A DNA stretch of 64,000 nt, from contig NC_088787.1 of the NCBI RefSeq assembly GCF_949628265.1, positions 2,966,501 through 3,030,500 on the forward strand, read 5' to 3'. The stretch is from Cloeon dipterum. Taxonomy: Eukaryota > Arthropoda > Insecta > Ephemeroptera > Baetidae. Positions within the stretch are counted from its first letter, which is position 1. Every line of letters starts with the position of its first letter. The position numbers and the translations under genes are program-made. Below are positions 19,613 through 30,761 of this stretch, in pieces. The notes below the pieces were generated by a model. The model searched no databases and was not told where the DNA came from. It saw only the letters and a list, made by a program, of their open reading frames with translations.

Positions 19613-19787
19613 CACTGCAAGTCAGGGTTGCGAAAATGTCACTGCGCTGCATTGAGAAAATGTCATCTCACCGCATGTCACTATTCATTGTGTGGGGGAG
19701 TTTTACGCACACACAGCAGTGACATGCGGCGGGGTGAGATTTTCTCACTGCAGCGCAGTGACATTTTCTCACCCCTGACTTGCAGTG
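19613..19787. mobile_element. Fold-back MITE with CACTGCAAGTCAGGG ends
   Basis: The left end CACTGCAAGTCAGGG is matched by the inverted right end CCCTGACTTGCAGTG. Arms of about 70 bp include AAAATGTCACTGCGCTGC and its complement. About 175 bp in total, directly after the minisatellite in the same intron. Confidence 0.8.
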
Positions 19788-20328
19788 CACTGCATCACAG
19801 GACCTTCATGTGAGACGTCGAAGTTGAGCGCGATGATGCTCAGTTTGGATCCTGGACTCGGCGTTCGCGACGCCGATGATGCAACCTGGTGCAGCGCTAC
19901 GCCCTCCTCTTCACGCCGCGCCGCGACCCGCTCTGGCTGCAGCTCCACCCCCTCGAGGCCGTCAGTCTGATCATCGGCCCGCTGGATGTGCCGAGCAGCG
20001 AGTGGCAGGTCGGCAAGACGATGTTTCTGTGGAGGAGCGGCGGTCGCAGGTGGTGCGCCTGCTGGTCATCCAGCGCTCGTGGAAGCGCTTTAAGGCCGTC
20101 AAAGGTGAGTCAAAAAGCATTTTATTGTCTAATTTGTCTAATTCAGGGTTGGCAGAGTTCGCGAGGGTGCGGTGGGCGTCGCTGACCAAGCAGCACGGCA
20201 TCCGCTTCCTCAGACAGCGCCGCCGTCGTCATCGAGTCGCACCTCCGCGCGGCGTCTTCGCCAGAGAGGTGGCCAGCTCCCTCAGGGAAATGCGGGGCGT
20301 CGAGCATTTCCTACTGTCAACATTTTAA

Positions 20329-22060
20329 ATTTTATGTTTGAATAAAAGGATTTTCAAATACGAATATTTTTTATTTAATAAATCAAGTCAATGTATCATA
20401 CGAGTGGACTTTGCAGGCAATTATTTACTCTTAGCTGCGATAAATTTGTGATAATTAAAGGAAAGAAATAAAAACCTCAATTATGCATGAGTGGTTTTCC
20501 TTTTTTAACAAAAAAATCAAAAATCATTTCCACAATTATTAGGTTTTAAATAATTTTAATTTAATTAATTTATCAAATTTTTTGATCAGTTTTAACGGTG
20601 AAAGGCAGAAATAGCCTGACAACTGATCGGGCTCATAGGAGAATTTAGAAAAAAAATCGGTGCGGAGGCGGACAGTGGCGGGCGAGGCGCCTAAAAGACG
20701 CAGAATCTTGTGCAAATTCTAAATAACTTTAGTTTTACACCGCACGACCCATAGGAGCCAAGTTATTAATTTTTTAAGTAGAAAAAACGTGGTTCAGACA
20801 TTAATTCCTTGATTTTCAAAGCTCCAAATTAATAAAATCCAGTAAATTATGACGTCAACAACAATTCTGTGCATCAGATGAGGTTGAGACGAGTCTAACG
20901 GTGGGTAGTTTATTATGCCCTTCTGATGATTAGAACCTGATATTTGGATTAGCAAAAATCACAAAAATGGAAAAAATGCCTTTATCTCGCGTTTTTGGAA
21001 ATTGTGCGACAATCTCAGGGCTCAGGCCGATTCAAAATCAAGCCCATTAGGCTGCACTTATTATTTTGCCTATTTTCCGTCAGGGATTCTGTTTGCACGT
21101 TTTTTATGATATTTCAGCAGTTTTGAGCACATTTGGCGATGCTCGATTTTTCACCATTGCCTGTTACAAACTTCCTCAGGTCACGCGACCTTACTTAAGA
21201 GCTGTTTTTACGCTGTGTCGACGGCGTCGTGTGCTGCTATGAAAATCTCATGGGAGGAGAAGAGGAGATTGTGAAGCGGCCAAGCGGCTCCATGTGCGCA
21301 AAAGAACCAAGCGCTTCGGGGGGCGGAGCTCTTTAAATTTCACCGAGTTAATACCGGTAATTTTTTGGAGCACCACTTCTACCGTTTACACCCATGGGAA
21401 GAAATGTAGCAAAATTTTCATTTTAATTTGATTAAAATTGGTAAATATTTTGATAAATAATTTAAAAGTTTCGATATAAGGGAGAGTTTCGTATTTAAAA
21501 TACCTGAATTATTTATACCGGTTGTTTCGCGAATCACCACACTGTCTCTTGGACTTTGCATAAACCGGTACAGCTCAAGAAATTATTATCCTAATAATGC
21601 CGATTGCCTATTGATTAACAGCTCACATGCTTGAAAATTACGCAAGAGACGCTTTCATGCGTGTGCATCACCCAGGATTTTCAATTGATTATTTAAATTA
21701 TTTCTTTTACTTCTTTTTACCGGTTTGAGCAAAACTGGCTCAAGTCACAACCGGTTATTCCGCTCTAGAATCATACAATAAATCGGTTTTCCCACAATTC
21801 TCATGCAAAGACCAGCTTGACCGCCATGTTTGATTCGCTGCTGCGTTCTTCCTGCCGCCTGTGACGTCATTTAAGATGGCGGCGCATTCGGCTCTCGCTC
21901 GCAGCAGCAGCAGCAGCTGCTTGGTTTGTTTATGTTTTGATTCGGGTCGCGTTGGTTTCGCGATGCTTACTCGAGTTTCGATACCTGAAATATTAATCCT
22001 TAATCCTGCGCAGCGGAGACGTCAGGCGGCGGCCGAGTCATTATATATAAATTGCTGGAA
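20329..22060. other. Spacer with duplicated flank and promoter-like sequence
   Basis: 20450-20640 resembles the flank and upstream parts of the stalk genes (TTTTCCTTTTTTAACAAAAA, GTGAAAGGCAGAAATAGCC) and may be the ghost of a third copy. 20990-21190 carries pieces of repeat R4, including CTTCCTCAGGTCACGCGACC. 21830-22060 is GC-richer with GTGACGTCA (CRE-like) and leads into the ETHE1 relic, so probably its former promoter. Confidence 0.45.
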
Positions 22061-24470
22061 ATGCTGTCGAGCGTCACGAGAGTGGTCGGCCGACTCCTGT
22101 CGTCAGCAACAACAGCCATGACCACTAAGGCCGACGACTTCCTCTTCAGACAGGTGAAAATTCAGAAAATTACTTTCTTAGAGGGCTGTTAATGGACCCT
22201 TTGCACTCCATTAACGACGGAACGGCCGCAGAGACCATTTTATTTGTTGGGAGGAGCAGCGTAGAAGTGGTCCTGATCTGTAATTCAACCAAATTCCAAT
22301 TTATAATCGCTGGAATTCATGAATTTAGGTGGCCACAATCTGTATTAGTACCAATATTTCACTCTTCCATGCCTAAATAACGTGGGTCTTTACTGTAACG
22401 TGACCAAAAAGAATTAATTTTTTAATTCTGGTAGCTGTTTGACCGTGAGAGCTGCACCTGCTGACCGACCTGGGCCGTGCTGATCGACCCTGAGCTCGAA
22501 CTGACCGAAAGGGATGCCCAACTCTCATCTCGCAACTCGGACTCACCCTCAAATACGCAAGTAAGGCTTCACAAAAGGTGAATTTGGGCTGATTGAATCG
22601 ATTTGTCTGGTTGCAGTGAACACGACACACACGCCCACGTCACGGACAGCGAGCTCGTCGAGTTCAGACGCCACAAACTCATCACGCTCGGACACAGCAA
22701 CGGTGATTTAAATTAATTAATTAATTACCCCTGCTTATAGCGGGCTGGATCAAAATATTTTGGGTTTTAGAATTGTTTGAAATTGATTTCGGTTTTAGGA
22801 ACTGGTGCATGGCATTCACCGAGGACACGCTGCTGATCTTCCAGGAAGGCAGTCCGACCACCCTGTATTAGTCGGACCACTCCAAAATCTTCTCGCTGCC
22901 TCTTGAATTAAAACTCTACTCGGTAAACGATTACAAAGGTTTTTATTTTTTTTAAATCAAAATTTTTAGGAGCATTTTTTTTTAAATAATTAGCTTCTAA
23001 AGCAAAAATATTTTTAAATTCTACGCCTGTAATTCTGTAAACCAACGGCAGTAGCAAGCCAAATTTTTTCACAAATCCGGCCCATAGGGGCCCCGTTTGG
23101 ACCCTCGGCCGAATCCGTTCCCTATCTTCCCATGTAAAAAAATCAGCAAATTTGCGAATTTCGGCACTCAACCTGAGAAATCAACGCGTTTTGTTGCGGG
23201 GAGGCGTATTTTCAAGTCAGAAACCGAATCCGGCCCATAGGCGAATTTAAAAAAAATAAATTAAACTAAAAAACCCCAGATTTTGGGGGCGTTGGAAGTG
23301 GCGGGACGGGCGGGGACGGAATTTGGGTTGAATCGACGCGAATTGTTACGGCGAATCTAAAAAACTTTGATTTTTTGCTCTGCGCCCCATAGGGGCCAAG
23401 TTATAAATTTTTTAACACGATTTGTGACACTTGCCAACTTTGGTTTTTGGGGCCCAGGCGGCCCCTATAGGCCGGATGGTGCCGGTTTTAGTACCAATCG
23501 ACGCCTCTTGGTGCGGCGCGTCCGCCTATGTGTGGATTTCTAAAATCGAACCCATTTTAAAATTTTTAAAAAATAATTCTTCCAAATTTTTGAAAAAGTC
23601 AAAATTTTTAAAGCCCAATTTCGGTACAGGCCAAAAATTCTAAACAGTGACCCCTGAATCAACGCAAAATATATCTGAAATAATTTTGAGACCAAATACA
23701 AGCCGATCCGATCAAAATTAAAATAAACGTGATTTTTGCTATTTCTTAAACATAGAAAATTGAAAATTCGCAATTTTTTCCAAACGGAAGAAAACCTAGG
23801 AGTTTTTCTAACTCCATCGCACGCGCAGGTCCACCGCCAGTCTGGAAACCTATTTTCAGATTGTTCGAGCACATAGAAAAATTAAAATTAATTTTTTTTC
23901 GTTTTTCTTTTTCGGCTTTGCACTGTTTCCGAGGAAAAAGGTTTTATTTTTGTTTAAATTCCACCACTCATCCGATCGTTGACCACGACCCCTCATTGGA
24001 AACGTCTCAGGAAGGGCTTTGATGTGCGATACCCTGACGACCTTTTTCAGGTTACCTCGACCTGAGATCCGCTTGGAGACCGATTTTTAATGCCTTTTAA
24101 TTAATTTCGGAAACGAAATTTTACGAGTTTTCACTATTGCATGTTATTTGACCTTCCTCAGGTGGCGTGACCTGAGGAATTTTTTGTGGTTTTGTTTGCG
24201 CCATCACTTATATTTGAGTCTTTAGGTTCACATTTTTCATTATAATTTCCAGGTTTGACCGAGACGACTGTTGGCGAGGAGTTCAACGCCCGGCTGACGA
24301 AGCTTCAGAAGGAGTTCTTGGACATCATGGACCACCTGAACCTGCCGTACCCCAAGATGATTGGTTAGCTTTTTACTGTCCCAGCTCGGAAGGGCCTCTT
24401 ATTCAATTGTTCTGTCTTAATTCGCAGACAAGGCCGTACCCGCCAACCACGTCTGTTGCCTTCAGTTCCG
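22061..24470 (+). pseudogene. ETHE1: ETHE1 (mitochondrial persulfide dioxygenase) pseudogene
   Basis: ETHE1 oxidises glutathione persulfide in mitochondria. Pieces in order: 22061-22153 (MLSSVTRVVGRLLSSATTAM to FLFRQ, like a targeting peptide and the RQ start); 22435-22560 (LFDRESCT, LIDP, ERDAQL, QLGLTLKYA, with a small disruption); 22617-22700 (NTTHTHAHVTDSELV for family NTHxHADHxTGSGLL); about 22799-22905 (MAFTEDTLLIFQ, then a stop, then HSKIFSLPL); 24254-24364 (GLTETTVGEEFNARLTKLQK and ILDHLNLPYPK-like); 24428-24460 (DKAVPANH). The central exons with HTPGC are absent and the HxHxDH iron site has lost its Asp. Splice sites are kept, so it is a duplicated gene copy and not a retrocopy. Repeat R4 fills an intron. 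Confidence 0.85.
23680..24180. repeat. Repeat R4, copy 1
   Basis: Shared with 41540-42060: CATCCGATCGTTGACCACGA / CGTCCGATTCTCGATCACGA, ATACCCTGACGACCTTTTTC / ATACCCTGATGACATTTTTC, then CGACCTGAGATCC, and CCTTCCTCAGGT..CGTGACCTGAG. Weaker match at 20990-21190. Upstream, 23050-23480 carries repeated CCATAGGGGCC motifs. No coding capacity. Confidence 0.7.
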
Positions 24471-26064
24471 AAAACAACGCACGTAGTGTCTATTTTTTAC
24501 GATTCTGATTGGCCGCTGGACTGTTATCCTGATTGGCCTGCATTATTTCGACGCCATATTGACTTATAATTTAATAGAAATATTTTCAAATATTAGAAAA
24601 TCCAAAATATTTTATTTTTTAAAAGAAAATTGATAAAATTCTGGAATTTATTATATGTTTTCAAGAAAGAAAGCCTTTATTTCCTAAATAAACACAACTT
24701 ACCACGTAAAAATCGACTCTTCTCGTTTTGGCGGTCTGTGGCCCAGTGTGGTGACGGCGAGGATCGACCCGCGCAGAGAGCAGCATGTTAGCCTTGATAT
24801 CATGAAAAGAGCAAGCTGCCTGTTCGTCCGCCTCGCTCCATCCCTCGGTTCAGCAGCCAAACGAATGAATTCGACTGACAATGAGCCATTCCGGCAGCTT
24901 TTGTTGCAATTATAATCAAGTCTCGGGGTGATTTTTATTTTCTTTCCTCTTAATTCATGAAATTTTGTATTGAATAGTTTACAAAAATGCTGAAATAAGA
25001 ACACCGCTATTTTTATTCTTTCTTTGTTTCAAAGTAAAACTATTTTATTTACAAATTATTCATCGTTCCTAAAAATTTGTAGATAAAAAGTAAATTAATA
25101 AAAATGCTGAACAGATGTTTTTTTTATTAAATTCAATTCCTATAAAAATGATTCAATACCTCATTGCTGAAGAGTAAGTAATAAAACTCTTAAATATTCA
25201 TAGTATTCTGCTCTTTTCTCTGCCGACGGCCACTCGAAGACCAATTCATCAGGCCACTCGAAGACGGGAGTGAAGTTAATGACGCCACTCGCCTATTTTT
25301 TGAAATAAAAAAATCTTTTTCAACGTTTCTATGGCGAATGGCTGAACCGATTTTGGTTTTCAGCACGTCAAAAAAAAGCAAAATAGATAGATTGAGTCTG
25401 AAATCGCAGCGGAAATGCCTTAAAACCGATCAAAACAAAATTTTAAAAAAGTCTGGTTGCGCCATCTGTTGGCGGCTTCAATAACTAAGGGTTTATGCAA
25501 CTGGTCAATTCAATTTATTAATATTTCTAAGAGGATAAATGCCTCAAAATGAGCTACTCGCCGCGTTCGTGCCGTGCTGTGCGGCCTGTCTGGATCGACT
25601 CTCTCGACGGGTTAAACATTTCTTGGTGACGCCAGCTTTTAAAATCAGCATCTTGCCTCTTCTCCTTCACATTTAAAATTTAAAGCGCTTGCTCCGTCAC
25701 TCCGACAAAAGTGAACCGAATTTAATGCTTTGCATAGATCTGGTTTAAAAGTTCATCGCAAAGCGTGAAAAATAAACTCCGAATTCCCAGGATAATAAAA
25801 ATGTTCGGCGCGGTCCAATGTTTACAATGTGAGTCGTTTCTCGTTTCATGTGCCGCCTCGATATAACACACGTACGTAAATAATATACCCCTACTTCTTT
25901 TAAACACGTTACCGCGCTGCTCTTCTTTCTGCACATCGCACTTTCCTCCTGCCAGTCGTGCGATTGACTCGGCACGAGTGCTTTCAGCTCGGCTTGAAAT
26001 CGTTAACAAAGCCTCAAGGTGCGTACATATTTTTATTTCCTCGGTTTAAAAGGGATTATTCACT
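24471..26064. other. Repeat-rich spacer
   Basis: 24503-24565 is a short R2 piece (GATTCTGATTGGCCGCTGGA). 24700-25010 is an unremarkable open stretch on the minus strand with no recognisable motif. 25300-25505 is an R3 copy. 25540-26020 holds nothing recognised. Confidence 0.45.
25300..25505. repeat. Repeat family R3, copy 2
   Basis: Contains GGCTGAACCGATTTTGGTTT, AGCACGTCAAA, GAGTCTGAAATCGCAGCGGA and GCGCCATCTGTTGGCGGC followed by AAGGGTTTATGCAACTGGTC, the same order as in copy 1. Confidence 0.8.
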
Positions 26065-26414
26065 AAAAGACCGTCTTTGACGAAGTTTCTGAGCTCATCA
26101 ATCGATTCCTGAGGGCCGAATTAGGTTAAGTGGATATATTTTCTGACCAAAAAGTCAAGCGCGACGTGCGAACTTTTTTCCCGCCAAAACAATATGAATG
26201 CGAGAAGTGCGCGTGCGCCAGTGCTGGCTGGATCTGACAAAGAAGTCATTCGTACAGGTGGTCTCTCTGCAAGTGCTCAAACCAGCTCTCACGCAGGCGC
26301 ACTTCTCGCATTCATATTGTTTTGGCGGGAAAACAAGTTTTCTTTTTCGTTCTGAAAAATATCCACTTTTAAACCGTCAAGAATCGATTGGTGGGCTCAG
26401 AAACAGTTTTAAGA
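26065..26414. mobile_element. MITE family R1, copy upstream of Y5
   Basis: Both ends present (AAAGACCGTCTTTGACGAAG on the left, ATCGATTGGTGGGCTCAGAA on the right) with the CCCGCCAAAACAATATGAAT / ATTCATATTGTTTTGGCGGG pair inside. It ends about 25 bp before the Y5 start codon, so it probably forms the promoter or leader of that gene. Confidence 0.85.
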
Positions 26415-26438
26415 CATTAGATAAGCTCACCTTCAACG

Positions 26439-28419
26439 ATGTCTCGATGTTGGATCATCTTGCTGTGGACAACTTGTGCAACGGCCCTGAACCTGAACCT
26501 CACCACCGTCTACGAATGGAATTCGACCAGCTTCGACTGGCCCTCCGAGAGAGACAAGGAATTCGCCCCGCCTGAACAAGGGATCAGGTACGATCCTCGT
26601 TTCATGGCCGTCTTCGGCTCCAGAGGCTGTTCCTCAGCCTGTTACCTTCCAGTCTGGTCTGGCTGCCAATCAACTCGACATCGACGTCTCCGAAATTCAA
26701 TCCCATGCCGTCCTGGGAAATGCAGGTTGGCCGCAAATCAACGAAGAATTAACAATTATCTGACATTATATCCAGGTTTCAGGCGACTGCGAGGCCATGC
26801 AAGCAGTTCGTGGTCTGCAAGTGGACACCGTTGGACGCCTGTGGGTGCTGGACGACGGAAGGACTTCGACGGAGTGTCCACCGAAGCTGTGGATTTTCGA
26901 TCTGAACAAAAACGACTCCGTAGTACTCGTGTACGCGTTCCCCCGTGACTTTTATTACTATAAGAGTGAACGTAATTATTATTCAAAAATAGTACTGTCC
27001 AGAATACAGGTTAATTTTGATCTTAAATAAGGTGGTAAGCTACACGACCTGGTGCTGGATCGGACAAAAACTGACTGGCTCGCCTACATCGCAAGTCCTA
27101 ACGCCCGAAACCTCGTCGTCTTCAGTTTCAAAAGAAACGCATCTTGGGTAGTCAAGTCCAGTGTTGTTTTTTGGAGACAAATTTCTGGCGTCGCCATTTC
27201 TCCAGGAACCAGGGCAAGACTTTACTTCTTCCAGTTTAATTCCAAGGAGCTCTTCTCCGTTTCTGTACGTGATCTCAGAGCTCGGAAGGAAGATCCGGCC
27301 GTCAGGTTGGAATTCTCGGGAACTTCTATCAGTAGGATGGTTATGGACGCCGAAGGAGTGCTGTACTTCGACCTTGGAGTCAGGAAATCGCTTTTTAAAT
27401 GGAATACGAGCAGCCCCTTTAAAGAGGAAAGACTCCTGAAGGTATTCTTCCTTTTTATCTTTATCTCAGCACTTTTATTATTAATCATTTTTATTAGGAT
27501 GTGTTGCTGGTTCGAGACATACCGTTCACTTTCACCTTGGACGAGCAGGGAAATTTCTGGATTACGAAGCAGTACGAAAATAAGAAGCCACGGTACAAAC
27601 TGCTGAAGGCTGATGTCGGAGCAAAATCTTATTTGTACGACGCCATAACAGGTGAAATTTAATTTCCTCTTTAAGACCGTCTTTAACGAAGTTTCTGAGC
27701 TCACCAATCGATTCTTGAGGATCAAATTAGGTAGAATGGATATTTTTCCGACCAAAATGTCCAGCGCGACGTGCGAACCTGCTTTTTCCCGCCAAAACAA
27801 TATGAACTTATATTCGAGAAGTGCGCATGCGTGAGAGCTGGTTTGAGCACTTGCAGTGAGACCACCTGTACGAATGTCTCCTTTGTCAGATCAAACCAGC
27901 TTTGACGCATGCGCGCGCTCACAACATTCAGGTTTTGGCGGGAAGAAAGGTTTGCACGTCGCACTGCACTTTACGCTCGGAAAAATATAATTTACCTCAA
28001 GAATCGATTGGTGAACTCAGAAAATCCGTCAAAGATGGTCTAAATATTGCAAGAATGGAACACTTTTCTAACAGAGAACTCAGCCGCTTAGATTTAAAAT
28101 TCAAATTGCTTGAAGTAGGAACAATAATTAGTAAAATTTTTATCATATTTCAGATTGTAGTTCCAGCAACGAAACCTGCGATTCCTCAGAAATGGAAAAG
28201 GACGATTCTCCAACCTTCAGCTGGAACTTTGAAATTTCCCCCGAAGGAAAGACGATTTTTATTATCTTATTGATATGTTTAAACGTCGCCATCGCTGTTT
28301 CACTTGGAACTGTTATTTACTGTTTGCTGCAGAAGTTAAAAAAATTGCAAGACTCATTCAAAGAGGCCATGGCCAGACCCAAGGAATTCAAGGGTCTGCT
28401 AGCTGTGAACTCAACTTGA
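26439..28419 (+). CDS. Yellow/MRJP-family membrane protein Y5, one frameshift
   Basis: Exons 26439-26725, 26776-26971, 27032-27441, 27498-27651 and 28154-28419. MSRCWIILLWTTCATA is a signal peptide; LTTVYEWNSTSFDWPSE, GRLWVLDDG, KLWIFDLNKND, LVLDRTKTDWLAYIA and IPFTFTLDEQGNFWI are Yellow landmarks. Near 26619-26626 the frame of exon 1 shifts, so the block RLFLSLLPSSLVWLPIN is read only in another frame: a young pseudogenising change or an assembly error. A 60-bp intron (26972-27031) is unique to this copy. After the linker comes a transmembrane helix (IFIILLICLNVAIAVSLGTV) and a short basic tail that lacks the tyrosine motifs of Y1, Y2, Y3 and Y6. R1 elements sit just upstream and in the last intron. 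Confidence 0.8.
27672..28042. mobile_element. MITE family R1, copy in Y5 last intron
   Basis: Ends AAGACCGTCTTTAACGAAGT and CTCAGAAAATCCGTCAAAGA, with the GGCGGGAA / TTCCCGCC inner pair and a central GTGCGCATGCGTGAGAGCTG. Full-length. Confidence 0.85.
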
Positions 28420-29121
28420 TGATATGAATGTATCGCGTCTAATGACACAGATTGATTAAATAAATTAGGATCGATATTTAGGAGAAAAACCAATCATGCA
28501 TATTTATTTCGCGCAGTTTTTATTGTTTAGAAACCCGCGATAATTCTTTTATTCCATGAATAAATAATGAGATAATTAATTTGAGTCCTCTGATAGAACA
28601 ACTGTGTTATATTTCAAACGAAAATGCAGGTACTATCCCAAAAAGAAACAAAAATATTGCCCCAATGACTCAATATGTAATACGGAATCACAGTCCAGTT
28701 TCCAATTATTTTCGAGCTTAAAGTTTTTTCTTTTCTTTTCAGGACATACAGTTCACTTATTCCTGTCCTTTCCGCGCTAGTTTAAGCTCTATATCTCTCA
28801 GTTCAGCAGAAAAACTAATTTAATTCTATAAAATAAATAAACACTGATGTCCGAGCGAACAAAATCCTTACAAATGCGTTAGAGTTAAATTGAGGTGGGG
28901 GGCAATATTTTAAGCCAGAACCCGGATTTGGCGGAGTGGAGCGTGGCCATATGTTAATATAGCGATTAAAATTTGTTGATAATATTTCTTATCCATATAC
29001 GTCAGCATCCTTTTCATGTTGCTGCTTTTAAATTTTAATTGGAACCCTTCTGTCCATTGAAGGAATTTGAGATAGTAATTTTAGTATTAATTTAAACATG
29101 AGAGACGATTGACCGTGAGAA
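28420..29121. other. Spacer downstream of Y5
   Basis: AT-rich, with AATAAATTAGG shortly after the Y5 stop as a possible polyadenylation signal. No gene or repeat recognised. Confidence 0.5.
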
Positions 29122-29380
29122 GCAGCTGCCGCGACGGCAAAAGATCAGGACGAAAATCTCCAGTTCAGCGAGCTGCATGTAAGTAAAGGGGTAGGCGGGC
29201 ACTAATCATGTTTTCGGAATTCTCTATGTGTTCAAGAAAATCCGCAACAAATACAATAAAAATCGATCAGCCTATTCTTTTACTTTTTTGCTTCATCCTC
29301 AGACTCTCGCTCAGAAAAAAAATGATTTCGAAGAAACTCCTGAGCCGTTTAGCTACCAAGAAATCGTGAAGGGACTATAA
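29122..29380 (+). CDS. Possible 3' exons of a small unknown gene
   Basis: 29122-29178 reads AAAATAKDQDENLQFSELH up to a good donor (GTAAGT); 29303-29380 continues in frame after an acceptor (TCATCCTCAG) with TLAQKKNDFEETPEPFSYQEI and a stop. The two pieces join in phase 0 and together resemble a short acidic cytoplasmic tail with one tyrosine motif (SYQEIV). The upstream start was not found; it could be a relic or an alternative tail exon of the Yellow gene before it. Confidence 0.3.
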
Positions 29381-29699
29381 TCGTCGAAAAAATATAGTTT
29401 ATTAAAAAAATACATTTAATTCGAGATATTATAAACTAATTGTGTGGAATTAAGTAATTGTAGATCTATAAATCATCAATATTTTGCCACTGTGAAACTT
29501 CATCAATAAAGCAGATTAACACGGCCTAAAATTTCCAAATTTTAGCCCCAATCTTTACATATAATCTATTTTCTTCTAAGCCGGACCAATATTCACTCAA
29601 AAATTGAAACGATTAATTTTTATATAAGAATTAAATATATATAATGTTGCTTTATAGAAAAAGAAATTAAAGTCTAAAATGCGCTAATTAAATAATCTC

Positions 29700-29992
29700 G
29701 TTTAGCTCGATTAGTTTGGCTGCTGCCGCCTCTGTGCGGGCCAGTGTAGAACTTACAGAGAAGAGGGCGAAACCGCGGTGACTCATTTTTAGCGAGAAAG
29801 TCTAACTCGCGAGAGGCGAGTCGCCAGCCAGCCAGCCGCTCCGCACGCACACAACAACAAGGAGCCGCTGCCGCGAGTCGCGAGTGTGCACGTCCGCCCG
29901 GCGACTGGCAAACTGCTCTCTATTAAAATTTGAGGGCAACTGCCTTGAAAATTTTCCTGAGTTCTCTGATTAAATGTGAGATCAACTAATTG
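29700..29992 (+). promoter_or_regulatory. Promoter and 5' noncoding exon of the caspase-NACHT gene
   Basis: A GC-rich island in AT-rich surroundings ends in ATTGGTAAGTAAA, a strong donor at 29993. The next plausible exon begins at 30733 and carries the start codon of the caspase-NACHT-ankyrin gene, so this is probably its leader exon and promoter. The precise transcription start is not evident. Confidence 0.4.
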
Positions 29993-30761
29993 GTAAGTAA
30001 AATTTTTATTGGTTAATTTGTTCCTGGCTCTGCAATTTATTATATTTTGTACTAACGTTTTGATAGCAATGTTGAGACTGAATTAAAAAAAATAATGCAA
30101 TTAATTACTCTTCCATTTATATTTTACTGTTTTTTCAAGGAGTGATGAGTATAATAATTCGAGAATCACTCCAAGAATTAACGGAATTAATGTTTAATTA
30201 TTTATTCTCCTAAAATCGAGCCACAGAGCCTGCGTAATAAAATAATGTTCGCCGCCTGCCGACTGCTGCGATAAGAGCGCGAGTGTGGTTAAGCAGGCGG
30301 CCTTGAAAGCGGTTATTGGACTTTTGGTGCGCGAGTCGCTCTTTCCTCTTGCCATCCGCCGAGCAGCCGCGCGGCAGATCGACACACCGGATTAAAAACA
30401 TTTAGCTTGCTGGCACCGATCACACAAATAAAATGCATATTTAAGAGATTTGCCATAATTACATTACGATGGCCTGATATTTTTACTCATTATAAATTTA
30501 GGAAGTACATAGATTTAAAAATTAATTAAAAAAATTTAAATGAATCTAAGTTGAGGACGAGTTGCTTAGGGAACCTCTTAAAATATTTTTTTAAATTTAA
30601 ACATCTAGGAATTTCATCATTTTCTATGGCATAAATATAAACGTTTGTATAATAATAGTTTGATTAATTAAAACCATTAACAATGGGAGAAATGTTCAGG
30701 TAATTTATTGGCTACCTCAACTCTGTTACCAGGAAAACGACAAGATTTTCTTCTTCCTGAC

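Larger units (their letters stand above)
18443..20328 (+). pseudogene. Unidentified multi-exon gene, probably degenerate
   Basis: Not recognised. Exon 1 (18443-18515) encodes MEGPASSEAASDHQVTIEDH plus a few residues and ends in a strong GTGAGT donor. A second GC-rich coding-like block starts after CTGCATCACAG at 19802 and reads GPSCETSKLSAMMLSLDPG in the frame set by exon 1, then shifts frame into QRYALLFTPRRDPLWLQLHP and LEAVSLIIGPLDVP. Further coding-like pieces are VVRLLVIQRSWKRFKAVK before a GTGAGT donor (20103) and VRWASLTKQHGIRFLRQ after it. The frame changes suggest decay, though missed splicing is possible. Base composition is much GC-richer than neighbours. The adjacent ETHE1 copy is also broken. 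Confidence 0.35.

Noticed and set aside
24699-25004. Minus-strand 101-residue open frame
   Set aside because: No family motif, no signal peptide and no paralog in the window; surrounded by repeats.
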